NCBI GenBank assembly: GCA_963576475.1
Contig: OY754980.1
Coordinates: 29,054,563 to 29,118,562 of the forward strand
DNA length: 64,000 nt
Reading direction: 5' to 3'
Source: Molanna angustata
Taxonomy: Eukaryota; Arthropoda; Insecta; Trichoptera; Molannidae
Below, in pieces: positions 30,660 through 41,110 of this stretch. Under the pieces are notes generated by a model. It made no database searches. It was not told where the DNA came from and saw only the letters and a list, made by a program, of their open reading frames with translations. The first letter of the stretch is position 1, and each line of letters opens with the position of its first letter. Made by a program: the position numbers and the translations under genes.

Positions 30660-30916
30660 TGACTCTACAGAGCAAATCGAGCCTTAGCCTCCACGAGTCT
30701 TCGCCTCCAACCTCTCCTGTCTCTCGCCTCGGCCTTCCAATCCGTTACCTGGAGCAGTTCTGCAGCATCTCTCCTAATTTCGTCTTCCCACCGTAGTCTT
30801 GGCCTCCCGACCCTCCTTTTTCCACCTGGGTGCCCTTCCAGGATCCTTTTTGGTGCCCGTGACGATGGCATTCTCTGCACATGTCCGGCCCATCTTAGCC
30901 TGTTCAGTCTGGCATT

Positions 30917-31977
30917 TTTTTTTTTTTTTTATTATTGAAACCAAACAAAATATAACAATATAGTTACAAACAATAAAAATATTACAAAAAAGTACAATTT
31001 AAATAAGTTATATGAAACATTTTTTTTATAGGATTATTTGGTATATACCACCTCACTAGGCTGAGCCTGTACCGAGGTGGCAGATTTTTTTTTTTTTTTT
31101 GCGTTATATCTGACAGAAAAATATTAAACTTGTATTTAACTAAAACTTGTTATAAAATATACCTATTATAAAAATAAAATATAAACTATTGTAGCTTGAT
31201 CATGTTTCCGCAGTATATAATGCCCTTGTTTCTAATCCATATTTCTATTGTTTTCTTGTGTTTCAAATTATTCATCAACTGTATGTCCGTTATTTCACTT
31301 TTTATCTTATTAAAAATTTTTGGAGCTAAATAATAGTAATGTCTTTGTCCGAATGTCGTGTTTGTCTTTGGAGTCATGAGAAAATTCCTGCGTGTCGTCT
31401 CGTAATTGTGTTGCGGTGTAATGTGAATTGTTTTATCTTTATGAAAATGAATAGAAATAATTTTGATATATAACTGTGGAATGTTGAAAACTGGAAAATC
31501 ATTAAATAATTGAACTGTTGGATATGTAAATGGTTTTTTATTATAACCTTAATTAAAGCTTTTTGTGCTTTAATAAGAGGATCCATATTAATTTTAGCAG
31601 CGCCACCCCAACCAATCATTCCGTGTGTTATAATCGATTGAGCTAACGCGTAATATATTGTTTTTAAGTCTTTTTTAGTCATTATGTTGCGAATGTTTTT
31701 AAAAATATAAATAAGCCTTCTTATTTTACCTGCAACTGTGTTTATTTGTTCTGTCCATCTTAAGTTGTGATCAATGTAGATACCCAAATATTTATACTAT
31801 GGAGTCCTTGTCAGTGGTTTGCAAAAGCAACTTTGCTCGTGAGTACAGTCATGTATGATTAAATTTTTGTCTTGGCTAGGTTGCCGTCTAGAATCTATAC
31901 TGAATGTCATGTATTGGGTTTTGTCAATATTTAATGTAAGCAGGTTTGCATCTAGCCATTGTTTAGCATGTACAGAT
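30917..31977 (-). pseudogene. LINE D (CR1/Daphne-like), inserted in LINE B
   Basis: The minus strand reads WLDANLLTLNIDKTQYMTFS (after the RT palm), KYLGIYIDHNLRWTEQ, KDLKTIYYALAQSIITHGMI + GWGGA, KAQKALIKVIIK and FGQRHYYYLAPKIFNKI. An in-frame stop precedes KYLG and a frameshift lies near 31400. The 3' UTR holds the hairpin CACCTC..GAGGTG (31047-31087) and an A tail (T run 30917-30936). The 174-codon frame 32321-31797 is a chance fusion of LINE B and LINE D. Confidence 0.82.
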
Positions 31978-32318
31978 ATTCTGGGTGCCTTGTAGATGCT
32001 GTACATCTCATCGTTGTAGCGTACTCTCCAGGCTTCGCCATCATTCACGGGCCCCAGTATTCTACGCAGCACCCTCCTCTCGAAGGTATCCAGTACCTCT
32101 GCGAACTTTTTTGCTATTGTCCACGCCTTACACCCGTATGTCACAACTGTTCTAATGATTGTTTTGTAAATGGTGGTTTTGGTTTTCCTGTGAACACTTC
32201 TTGACTTCAGCACTGGGAGAAGAGAGAAGAATGCCTTGTTTCCTGTTGAGACTCCTTGTTTAATTTCTGCATAGTCTTCGTTTTCTTTTGTTATATTGGA
32301 ATCCAGGTAGGTGAAGTC

Positions 32319-33239
32319 CATTAATTAAGTCCATTATTTAAGTCGGTAGGTGAAGTCCATTAATTAAGTCCATTAATTAAGTCCATTAATTAATGAAGTC
32401 CAATATTAATGGCTGAAAGCTTGGAAGACTTGGAATGTTTGGTTAAAATAGTATTCGATGGATGCATGCAAAATGGATTGAGAATGAATGCAACTAAATC
32501 TAAAGTGATGGTATTTGAGAAGAGCGAAAGACGAACAAAATGCGAGATACGAGTGGAGAATGTACAATTAGAACAAGTGGATGAATATTTATACTTAGGA
32601 AGCATGTTTCAGCGTGATAGAAGATTGGAAAAAGATATTGAAAGGAGAGTAACGGCAGGTAATAGAGTGAATGGTGCATTAAGACCGGTAATGGCTGACC
32701 CAATTATTTCGAGGCAAGCAAAGCTCGCGGTACACAATGGTATCGTCGCACCGACTCTAATGTATGCTAGTGAGACATGGACATGGCAGAAGACGCATGA
32801 AAGTAGAATTAACGCGGTTGAAATGAGGTCACTAAGACGAATGTGTGGTAAAACGATGTATGATAGAATAAGAAATGAGGATATTAGACGAGAATGTATG
32901 ATTGAAAGAAATATCGTAAGTAAGATGAAAATAAATGCCCTAAGGTGGTTCGGCCACATAGAAAGAATGAGTGATGACCGTCTGACAAAAAAAGTATACA
33001 AGGCTGATAAAAGAGGAATGAAAAGTAGAGGTCGGCCAAGAAAGAGTTGGCACGATCACATAAATGGGATTTTGAAAGATGGAGATGTTAGAAGTAAGAA
33101 TAATAGAAGAGCGTGTATGAGGCGATGTATGGACGTGAATGAAGCGAGGAATGTATGTCAAGAGAGAGGAGTCTGGCGGTCGGTTCTCTCTGCCTACCCC
33201 AAATAGGGAAATGGCGTGATGGTATGGTATGGTATGGTA
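32319..33239 (+). mobile_element. LINE A inserted in LINE B, 13-bp TSD, filler at 5' junction
   Basis: GGTAGGTGAAGTC lies at 32306-32318 and 33240-33252. Between the first copy and the LINE (32319-32405) there is a patch made of repeated CCATTAATTAAGT pieces and a second GGTAGGTGAAGTC (32345). The LINE ends in GATGGTATGGTATGGTATG. The 5' truncation is just downstream of the YADD motif. Confidence 0.88.
32409..33206 (+). CDS. LINE A ORF C-terminus, 265 codons, uninterrupted
   Basis: Thumb and C-terminal region of the LINE A reverse transcriptase, starting just after the YADD catalytic motif (..LMAESLEDLECLVK). It contains YLYLGSMFQRDRRLEK, PTLMYASETWTWQK, LRWFGHIERMSDD, SRGRPRKSWHDHI and the cysteine-rich NNRRACMRRCMDVN..CQERG, ending SAYPK. 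No catalytic palm is present, so it is not an active enzyme. It represents the second LINE A subfamily (ending YPK and GGGAAATGGCG) against the YPVRDMA subfamily at 24 kb. Confidence 0.75.
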   Translation: MAESLEDLECLVKIVFDGCMQNGLRMNATKSKVMVFEKSERRTKCEIRVENVQLEQVDEYLYLGSMFQRDRRLEKDIERRVTAGNRVNGALRPVMADPIISRQAKLAVHNGIVAPTLMYASETWTWQKTHESRINAVEMRSLRRMCGKTMYDRIRNEDIRRECMIERNIVSKMKINALRWFGHIERMSDDRLTKKVYKADKRGMKSRGRPRKSWHDHINGILKDGDVRSKNNRRACMRRCMDVNEARNVCQERGVWRSVLSAYPK

Positions 33240-33403
33240 GGTAGGTGAAGTCATCCACCATCTCAAAATTATATTAATCTTTGAATTTTACAACGTTGTG
33301 GATTGTTGGTCGTGTTTCTAGATTGCTTCATGATTTTTGTTTTATCTTCATTTATTGCTAGTCCCATTTCTTTGGCTGCTGTTTCCAAGGGCTCGAAAAC
33401 TTC

Positions 33404-33712
33404 TTGCACTGCTACTAGGAATCTTCCAACTACATACATTGAGGTGATAAAACTTCTTGCACTGCTACTAGGAATCTTCCAACTACATACATTGAGGTGA
33501 TAAAACTTCTTGCACTGCTACTAGGAATCTTCCAACTACATACATTGAGGTGATAAAACTTCTTGCACTGCTACTAGGAATCTTCCAACTACATACATTG
33601 AGGTGATAAAACTTCTTGCACTGCTACTAGGAATCTTCCAACTACATACATTGAGGTGATAAAACTTCTTGCACTGCTACTAGGAATCTTCCAACTACAT
33701 TGAGGTGATAAA
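33404..33712. repeat. 53-bp tandem repeat, 6 units, seeded in LINE B
   Basis: Units start at 33404, 33457, 33510, 33563, 33616 and 33669: TTGCACTGCTACTAGGAATC and so on to GGTGATAAAACTTC. The last is 4 bp shorter and runs into an A stretch. Units are identical apart from that. On the minus strand the unit continues the LINE B frame at its first copy only. Confidence 0.93.
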
Positions 33713-35699
33713 AAAACAGTAAAAGAATATATTTATCGAAGTTATTGAAATTGAAGTTTGTTGAATTCATTACAAGATATATCTCGAGGAATTGTTAAGG
33801 CAACTGGTATTACTAGAGATATATTAAAGAATTGTTAAGCCAACCTTATGCTTTCCGTACTCATGTTTTTTAAATTAGTATAAATTTTTTTGCAATCACT
33901 GTCCGCCCCGCACCCACAAGTGAGTATCCTTCAAAACCGCATCCTGATAAGAAATATCGAATCCGCATCTCTTCCGTCATTTTACCTCTACACTACACCC
34001 ATCTATATTTAAAATTGTTCTCTCACCAGTTTACAACTTGTACAAGTTGTAACCATCAGGACAAAATTGTAATAATCAAGTAAGTGAGAGTATTCCATCA
34101 ATATCTTTTCCTTCTACCATATTGATATAACTTAAAATTTAAATTTTTTATTTTCAAATTGGTAAAAAGTCACATCACTTTCATAAAATGTCATTGAAGA
34201 ATAATCAAGTTTTCATAATAAAATATTTAAATAAAAAATAATGCATTAACTAACTTAATTCATGAAAATGCTGAATAATTTCCATACAAAATTTGAAAAG
34301 AATGACTTGTTAGTGAAGACTTTAGCGTTGGCCACAACCCACTCGTTTTATTATATGTTTTGTATTTTTAAACATTTTTATTGTTAAGTGCCAATTGATA
34401 TTTTTATTAAATTATGTATGAAAAAATAAAGTACTAAAATTTTGTGTACCTACAAATTATTATGAGACTTGTTGCATCTTATTACCGGACATAGTTGATG
34501 CATTGTGATAGGTAGGTAGGTATTTACTCTTTCAAGTTCAATAATGACTCATTGTCATTCAAAATGTTTATATCCCATGTGTGTTTGTCGCGTGCTACAA
34601 TATGAATTATTCAATAGTAATTATTACAAATTCTTTGGTAGGATTCGTTCAGTACAATTCAACATGACTTGGGTACGTATAATTTCCTCCCGATGCCGAT
34701 GTACATATTATATCCTTTCCGTCCCCTCTGTGGCCCTCTATCTTCCCCTTGATGACAAGCTAAAGGATCTCGTAGATCACTTTTTTAGAATATAATATTT
34801 GTCAATTTTCATTTTACAAAGAGAGGCTTTAGGCAAGTAGTTCTATGTAGAGGATCTCTTCTGAAGTTCTGATCTCTTCTGATATTGAAACTCTTCTGAA
34901 GTCCTTTATCTATTTTCAGAGCTGTGTTTAGATCGTCAAGAGATCTTTTTTTTTGCTTTCAATGCAACGTCAGCAGTGGCAAAAAAAATAACTAAATCAT
35001 AACATTTTATGTTGATGTTTATATTTCATAAATCCAGTTTGAAATAATTGGTGTTGATTATCTGGTAGCGCCGTCTGCCGCCTTCAATTTGGTCGTTGCC
35101 GGTTATTACGTCTGGTCAGTCAATACAAATTATTATTATATTCAAGTGCTTGAAGTTTAACAAGTTTTCCATTTACGGCGAGGCACGTGGACGATAACTC
35201 GACTCTCCGTATTTGGTCAATTTCTCACGGACCATATCCGTCCACCAGTTTCCATTGACAGACAGACAACTATGTACATTCGGCTCAGTGATAATCGTGA
35301 CCGAGATAACTGCCAGTACATTCAAAGATGGACTGTTTTCAATGAAGGTTTTTTCCAGTCACAATAATACTTGCTCAGTAATCTCAATCCGAATACCACT
35401 TTGGGTTTTAATAAAAATCAAATCACTGATTGTATTCCTATAACAGTTGACACTTGCAAAAGGATTCTATAAAAAAAAAATATTGGATTTTACAATATCA
35501 TTACCATCAATACTCGCCTTAGATCGAAAAGATTGCACTGTCGTAATAGAAGATCAAGATTCCCTATGCAATTCATCCTTCATCTGTTACACCAATTATT
35601 CCTTGAATGTATATTATAATATTATGTATCATATATATTGTATATGTATTTATCGTGCTGAATCAGATATTGACATCTCTGTAGAGATACAAAAATGAT
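33713..35699. other. No gene recognised; unique AT-rich DNA
   Basis: The frames at 34544-34795, 35213-35443 and 35447-35698 lack domains. GTAGCGCCGTCTGCCGCC at ~35065 is a slightly GC-richer patch. An imperfect CTCTTCTGAAGT/CTCTTCTGATAT repeat lies at 34855-34910. I see no repeat family. Confidence 0.35.
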
Positions 35700-35893
35700 T
35701 CCACGAGTTCGTTCGGTGAGGATAGGGGACTAGGATCGAGTGGTGAGGATTGGGAGATAACAAATAGCAGACCCCCTGGAAGACTACCCCCAAGCGATGG
35801 AGGGATAGTTGGACGTCCACCTCACAAGTCACAAGAGCAGGCTCCGAGAACTACAGGACATAGTCCTAACTAAAGAAGAAGAAGAAGAAGAAT
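35700..35893 (+). pseudogene. LINE B-type 3' end with (GAA)n tail
   Basis: It reads SRPPGRLP, then in a shifted frame KRWRDSWTSTSQVTRAGSEN, the common C-terminus of an RTE-like family, followed by stops and GAAGAAGAAGAAGAAGAA. At least one frameshift. 5'-truncated. Confidence 0.7.
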
Positions 35894-37064
35894 ATCAAAT
35901 TATTCGAATTATTAACTTTGTCGTACATACTCAAGATACAAATGAATACTTTTTTAGTAAATATTAGAAGCGAATTCAAGGAAATTCGATTACGATTCTA
36001 ATTTAAAATTATTGAGTGGTATATATATTTGGTATAATTTCATTATAAAATAAAAATGAATGAAAACCAATTTGTTATAATGATTCTACATATTTAGTTT
36101 ACTGTAAGGATAGCTATTTCGTCCAACGAGGACACAGGTTTACAGTTCGTTAAATTTAGAGTGCTACAAATATGTATGACTAACATACATAGTTCTGATT
36201 TTTGAGTTTATTACAATATTTTTGCTCCGAAATACTATTGAGATTATATCAAGAGTGAGGATTTTTGATGATGCTTTGATTTTCTCCTTTGTACAATTTT
36301 AATTTAATAATTTACCCTACAAGCTACAAATAAAAGCGCTTCATGATATATCGTTAGTTCTTCCACGAAGAATGATGGAGTTGTTTTGATAAGGTCATGA
36401 TTATAATATCGCACTAATCCAGTCTTATTTCAAGGTCAATTCACGTCATATCACAGAGACATTTACATAATTTTCTAATTAAATATTCGAATGGCAGGTA
36501 ATCATTTCTTAATGGCCCATCGACAGAATAAATTTAGGTATCGTTTTCTTAAGTGTAATTATTACTTTTAAGAGCTAATAAAACTATCCTATCATTATAT
36601 GTACCTAATAATATTCGGTTAACATTATACTACGGATAATTTTGGTAAATGAACAATGAAGAGATGTTATTCTGCATAAGTCTTAAAAATAATTGTAGGT
36701 TTCTAGCTAGTTTCTAGTCAACTGAAAAATATTCTTCTAAGTTTACCCAAGAATGAAACAAAAACACATATAATTCACAAAACATAATTATATAATTCAT
36801 AAAACACAATGCATTCGTCGTTTCTCGGCTTGATTACTGCATCAGCATTTATGCTCGATTGCCGAAGTATCAATTCGATAGATTTCAGATAAGAGAACAA
36901 AAATAAGAATCACAGAAAAAAACATTCATAAATTTAAAATTGAAATAGATTTTTTTGGTTAATGTTGGCAAATTAATTACAAAGTATTTAATTTGCCCTA
37001 AAAATAATAATATAATGCGAATTGTTATAAATAAAGGTGTAAAAGGCTGAAAGTTGGAATTACT
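35894..37064. other. AT-rich DNA, no gene seen
   Basis: No frame with coding character and no repeat recognised. Confidence 0.4.
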
Positions 37065-37290
37065 GGTTCATTATCTGCCTGTCTGCGTCCATAATTGTAA
37101 ATTCTCTTCATCCACTGCTCTTTTTCCTGGGCTCAACACCGCTTCCAAATACTCTGAGGATGTCCCATACTTCGAACCCCACTCCAGGACTCACTCGGTT
37201 AAATACCATCAATGTATCTGGAAATGTGTCCCGTCCACATCAAACTGGCGATTCTCTCGGCAATATCGGTTATCTCATCTGATTGTTGGC
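37065..37290 (-). pseudogene. LINE B-type fragment, decayed
   Basis: The minus strand reads DIAERIASLMWTGHISRYID, matching the usual AQRIAKLKWQWAGHI block, then VLEWGSKYGTSSEYLEAVLS in another frame. Stops and frameshifts throughout. The plus-strand 84-codon frame here is its shadow. Confidence 0.55.
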
Positions 37291-38169
37291 TTTTTTTCAT
37301 TAATCTGAACAAATATTGTGAAGCTGTACACCATAATGAAACAAAAATCTTATTATTACTTAAACGCCACATCTATCTTGGAATCGAGTGTCATTTTTCT
37401 ATCCTAGCAAATAGTTTATATGACATTCTGACAACGTCTTAACGAGGATTGTTATTTAAGCTGCTCATATTTTCTGTATATTTCAAAACTAATACACCTG
37501 TTAATTATGTAAAATCAAATAACGTTTGTAAAATATTATTAATTTATGTAGGTATGATATTAAAAATTCATAAATGCTAATAGTTATTGCTGTAATAATA
37601 GATAAATATATAATAATATCTAAAAATATAGCCATTAATATACTTAACGGATCTCAAAGAAATTAAATATTGTTTTTCTTTCATTCCTTCTCCCGTATGA
37701 TTAGGAGCATGCGTGTCTTCATTGTCCAAGAACCAGGAATTAGAATTTGCTGTATGAGAATTCTTAGATATCTTGAGAGTTAGATAAAACTAAGTGTGGT
37801 GCCTGGAAATTCATGTAATCATTAAGACTACTGAAGATAGACGAGGAAAGAGTAATCTCCCGAAACTTGTAGTGTTAATTCAAACTCTTAAAGTGGTATT
37901 TATTTTTAAAGGAAAGAGAATTATGAACAAATAATTTTTAAACAAATGGAATTATGAAAAAAATAATATTGAGAAATGAAATTATGTGCTTCCTAATTAT
38001 CTTTCACACAAAGAAAATTTATATAGCTGAAAGTGAAGGAACAAGTTATGTATGAAAAGTTATGTATAGGCAGTGATATGTAATGAATAGTTATGTATAG
38101 ACTGTGTATAGGTCATGAAAACATTGGAACGATTATAAGAATAAAATTCTGAAAGAAAGAAACGAAAAT
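37291..38169. other. No gene; CTGAAGA..CGAAAC motif at 37827-37865
   Basis: The CTGAAGATAGACGAGG..CTCCCGAAAC arrangement is discussed in the findings. Otherwise AT-rich. Confidence 0.35.
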
Positions 38170-38268
38170 AACATGTATGAATATGATTGAGGCGATGAAT
38201 GAAGGCGAGGCAAAGACAAAAGTGTATGGCGCTCGGTTCTCTCTGCCTGCCCCAATAACAGGGATAGG
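38170..38268 (+). mobile_element. LINE A 3' fragment, decayed
   Basis: ATGTATGAATATGATTGAGG, GTATGGCGCTCGGTTCTCTC and TGCCTGCCCCAATAACAGGG follow the last 90 bases of the LINE A coding end. No tail. Confidence 0.65.
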
Positions 38269-38302
38269 GCTTTATGTATTTTTCAGACAAATAAAAACAT
38301 AT

Positions 38303-38482
38303 TATACCATACCATACCATACCCTATTCCATCACGCCATTTCCCAATTTGGGATAGACAGAGACTCCTCTCTCTTGACGGAAATTTCTCGCTTCGTTCA
38401 CGTCCATGTATCGTCTCAAACACGTTCATCTATTATTCTTACTTCTAACGTCTTCATATTTCAGAATACCTTATTAAGTCAT
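38303..38482 (-). mobile_element. LINE A 3' fragment
   Basis: It starts with ATACCATACCATACCATACC (complement of the TATGG tail), then ATCACGCCATTTCCCAATTT. It belongs to the YPK subfamily and lies tail to tail with the fragment at 38170. Confidence 0.75.
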
Positions 38483-38899
38483 ATATAAGTAAATTACTTT
38501 TTAGACAGACGAAACAAGGATTATAAGGGCATAAAGGATTTTAGTGAAGGAGGGTTACACGAATATTTGTAATTTACCGTAATCTTTGCATTAACTGGCT
38601 GTCGTATCTCAAAGGAGGTACTTAGGTAGGAATTGTGGTTCTGGTCCAGATATAAATCCTTTGCAGCTGCACCTAGTTCTTTGTCTTTAGACGTCACGTG
38701 TTCAACATCGGGAGAAGACGAGAAAAAAGGGAATAACATCTCGGTGCGTTCGGCCATATCTACAGGAGATCCTCGCCATGCGACATTACAATAATTTCAA
38801 AAGTTGAAAAATCCTACTTTGCCTAATGAATTTTGACGAAAATTGAAAAGAATTTTCAAAAAAACAGTATAAATGTTCGATAAATTCTTTTTTATATTT
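38483..38899. other. No gene seen
   Basis: The 78-codon minus frame 38757-38521 (MAERTEMLFPFFSS..) has no domain I recognise and is not supported by context. Confidence 0.35.
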
Positions 38900-39020
38900 A
38901 AATAAATATTATCTTAAAATTGCCAGTTTTATGAAAATAAATTTTATTTTTAAATTGCCAGTTTTATGAAAATAAATATTATTTTAAAATTGTCAGTTTT
39001 ATGAAACTAAATATTATTTA
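38900..39020. repeat. 35-bp tandem repeat, ~3 copies
   Basis: TTGCCAGTTTTATGAAAATA recurs at 38920, 38955 and (as TTGTCAG) 38990. Confidence 0.85.
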
Positions 39021-39183
39021 AAAAAAATATGAATTGTTTTTTTTTAATATTAGGTACCTATATTGGGATAGCCACGTTAAAAATGTAATATAGGTACTAT
39101 TTAATATTATCATGAAATAAAGTTAAAAAAAAAAAGTATTTTACTTAATTGCGTATGGTCATTTTTATGGTGTTAATGTATAT

Positions 39184-39262
39184 GTCAGCCTTCGTGGCTC
39201 ACTTGGTTACATGTCTGACTGCTGAGCCAAAGATTCCGGGTTTTTAATTGTGTTAACAGTTA
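39184..39262 (+). mobile_element. SINE2 head with internal deletion
   Basis: CAGCCTTCGTGGCTCACTTG, then CTGACTGCTGAGCC; it jumps from CCGGGTTT to TTAATTGTGTTAACAG, so half the B box is lost. Confidence 0.7.
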
Positions 39263-39344
39263 GGATCAGTCCTCAAAAGTAATAATATTTGCATATTTTT
39301 TTATTTCCAATGTAACATTTTTTTAAATGGATTCTGAATCTAAA

Positions 39345-39427
39345 CCATTACGAGACCCACTTAAAAATCATAAAAATCGGTTCAGCCGTTTAGGAGTTCA
39401 GTGACATGCACACGCACAGAAGAATTA
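39345..39427 (-). repeat. G repeat
   Basis: The minus strand reads AATTCTTCTGTGCGTGTGCA, CTGAACTCCTAAACGGCTGA, CCGATTTTTATGATT. It matches 62583-62668. Confidence 0.7.
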
Positions 39428-39459
39428 TATAAATAATTATAATAATAATATTACTTTCT

Positions 39460-39662
39460 GGACAATTAACAGGTACTATGTCAAATATTAATTTATCACG
39501 CACCCAATAACAAGATGCCACATTCTGGAGGCTTACGATATTCATCGTCTCTCAAATCCAGACCGAAAACACAATAAAAAACTGTATCTCCACCGGGAAT
39601 CGAACCCGGGACTTTTAGATCAGCAGTCAGATACCTTACCAAGTGAGCCACGAAGGCCAACA
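39460..39662 (-). mobile_element. SINE2, near full length
   Basis: The minus strand starts GGCCTTCGTGGCTCACTTGG (A box) with B box CGGGTTCGATTCCCGGTGG, then the body GGTCTGGATTTGAGAGACGA and the CAACTAACAGGTACT-like end. The head is clearly tRNA-derived; loop CTGCTGA would give anticodon GCT, but the anticodon stem does not pair well. Confidence 0.85.
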
Positions 39663-40067
39663 AAATAAAGGTGTATATGATTTTAGTGCGCGTGTGTGTC
39701 CACAATCGCGAGTAAATAAAAATGCATAGTTTACCGTGAGTAATTAAAAAAAACTGAAAAAGCCTTACACTTCCCGAAATAAAAGGCAATACATATCGAG
39801 GTTCTCCTGTAACGCGAGTCAGTAGGGCATCTTGCTTGGTCCATCGGATGTTGAATGGTTAAGCATTCAGTTCTCATCGCAAAAACTCGCCAAGCAGCAT
39901 TATTCCCGACGCTGCACATTCCCAGCTAAACAATTCACCCAATTTCTCTCCCGACAAGACTCGTTTCATTTTGATACCGCTTATTTTATATTCCCGCCCA
40001 CAACATTTTATGTTTGTAAAAAATAATAAAATAAAATATATTATTCCATATAAGAAAGATAAAAACG
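39663..40067. other. No gene seen
   Basis: Sequence not repeated in the window. Overlapping short frames on both strands (39731-39919, 39832-40026) lack domains. Confidence 0.35.
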
Positions 40068-40878
40068 AAAAAGTACAGTATCTTGTAAGTATGGTATATG
40101 AAGGATGTATAGGGAATGGACTTAGAATGAATGCCAGCAAATCAAAACAATGGTCTTTGAAAAAAGTGAAAGCAGAACAGCATGTAAAATAAGAGTAGAG
40201 AACGAATGGCTCGAGCAAGTCGACGAATATGTATACTTGGGAAGCATATTTCAACGGAACGGACGACTTGATAAAGAGATCGAAAGAAGAGTTATGGCAG
40301 GAAACAGAGTGAATGGAGCACTAAGACCAATTATGAATGATCGCAACATATCAAAGGATGCCAAAGTTGCCATTAATAACCCCATCGTAGTGCCAACCTT
40401 GACGTATGCAAGTGAAACCTGGACATGGCAGAAGACGCATGAAAGTAGAATAAATGCAGTTGAAATGAGATCGTTAAAAGGATTTGTAATAGAACGATGT
40501 ATGACCGGGTAAGAAACGAGGACATAAGGAAAGAATGTAAGAAGAAGAAAGATGTCATTACTAGAATGAAAGTGAACACATTGAGATAGTTTGGTCACAT
40601 GGGGAGAATGAATGAGGAGCGCCTGACAAAGAAAATATACAGAGCGGAAAGGAATGGAATGAAAGTTCGGGGACGCCCAAGAAAGGGATGGCAAGACCAT
40701 GTGAACGAAATTTTGAAAGACGGAAATGTTAGTAGTGTGAGCAATAGACGAACATGTATGAGACGATGCAAGTATGTGGATGAGGCGAGGGATGCATATC
40801 AGGATAGAAAAATGAGGCGTTCGGTTCTCTCTGCCTACCCCGCAAGGGACATGGCGTGATGGTATGTATGTAAAAATG
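40068..40878 (+). pseudogene. LINE A, ~800 bp, two frameshifts
   Basis: It runs from VQYLVSMVYEGCIGNGLRMN to SAYPARDMA and the GATGGTATGTATGTA tail. A frameshift at ~40150 (SKQWSLKK against SKVMVFEK) and another at ~40480 (RSLKGFVIERC against RSLRRICNRT) break the frame; a stop replaces W in LRWFGHM (TTGAGATAG). Otherwise very close to the 24-kb copy. Confidence 0.88.
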
Positions 40879-41110
40879 AAATGCTTGAAAAATGTGACAG
40901 GTTATTAACGTAAAACACGCGAAGATATCTGCAAAGATAGAAATAGCTATGTGTCACAATTTCTTCGTCGTCACCTAGAATGTTCGCTTATAATGGGCTG
41001 CGTTCAAATATTCAGATTATGGCGTTTTTCACCCCAATCTCATTGATCGCTCTCGAGCGACCTTTCAATCTGAACGCAGCATCGGGAGTTTTAAATGTCA
41101 AATGTAATTT

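Larger units (their letters stand above)
30660..33712 (-). mobile_element. LINE B body in three pieces, host of two insertions
   Basis: On the minus strand, piece 1 (33403-33253) reads LETAAKEMGLAINEDKTKIM and ends ..MVDDFTY. Piece 2 (32321-31978) reads FTYLDSNITKEN, YGCKAWT, FERRVLRRILGPVND, RVRYNDEMYS. Piece 3 (30916-30660) reads ARLNRLRWAGHVQRM, GKRRVGRPRLRWEDEIRRD, EAKARFAL and stop. The pieces join in order with the LINE A copy and the LINE D copy lifted out, giving one RTE-like C-terminus. The native 3' end is a GAAAAAGAAGAAG-like run near 30650. Confidence 0.85.

Noticed and set aside
31797..32321. Single 174-codon gene
   Set aside because: First two thirds are LINE B and last third LINE D; the frame crosses an insertion junction.
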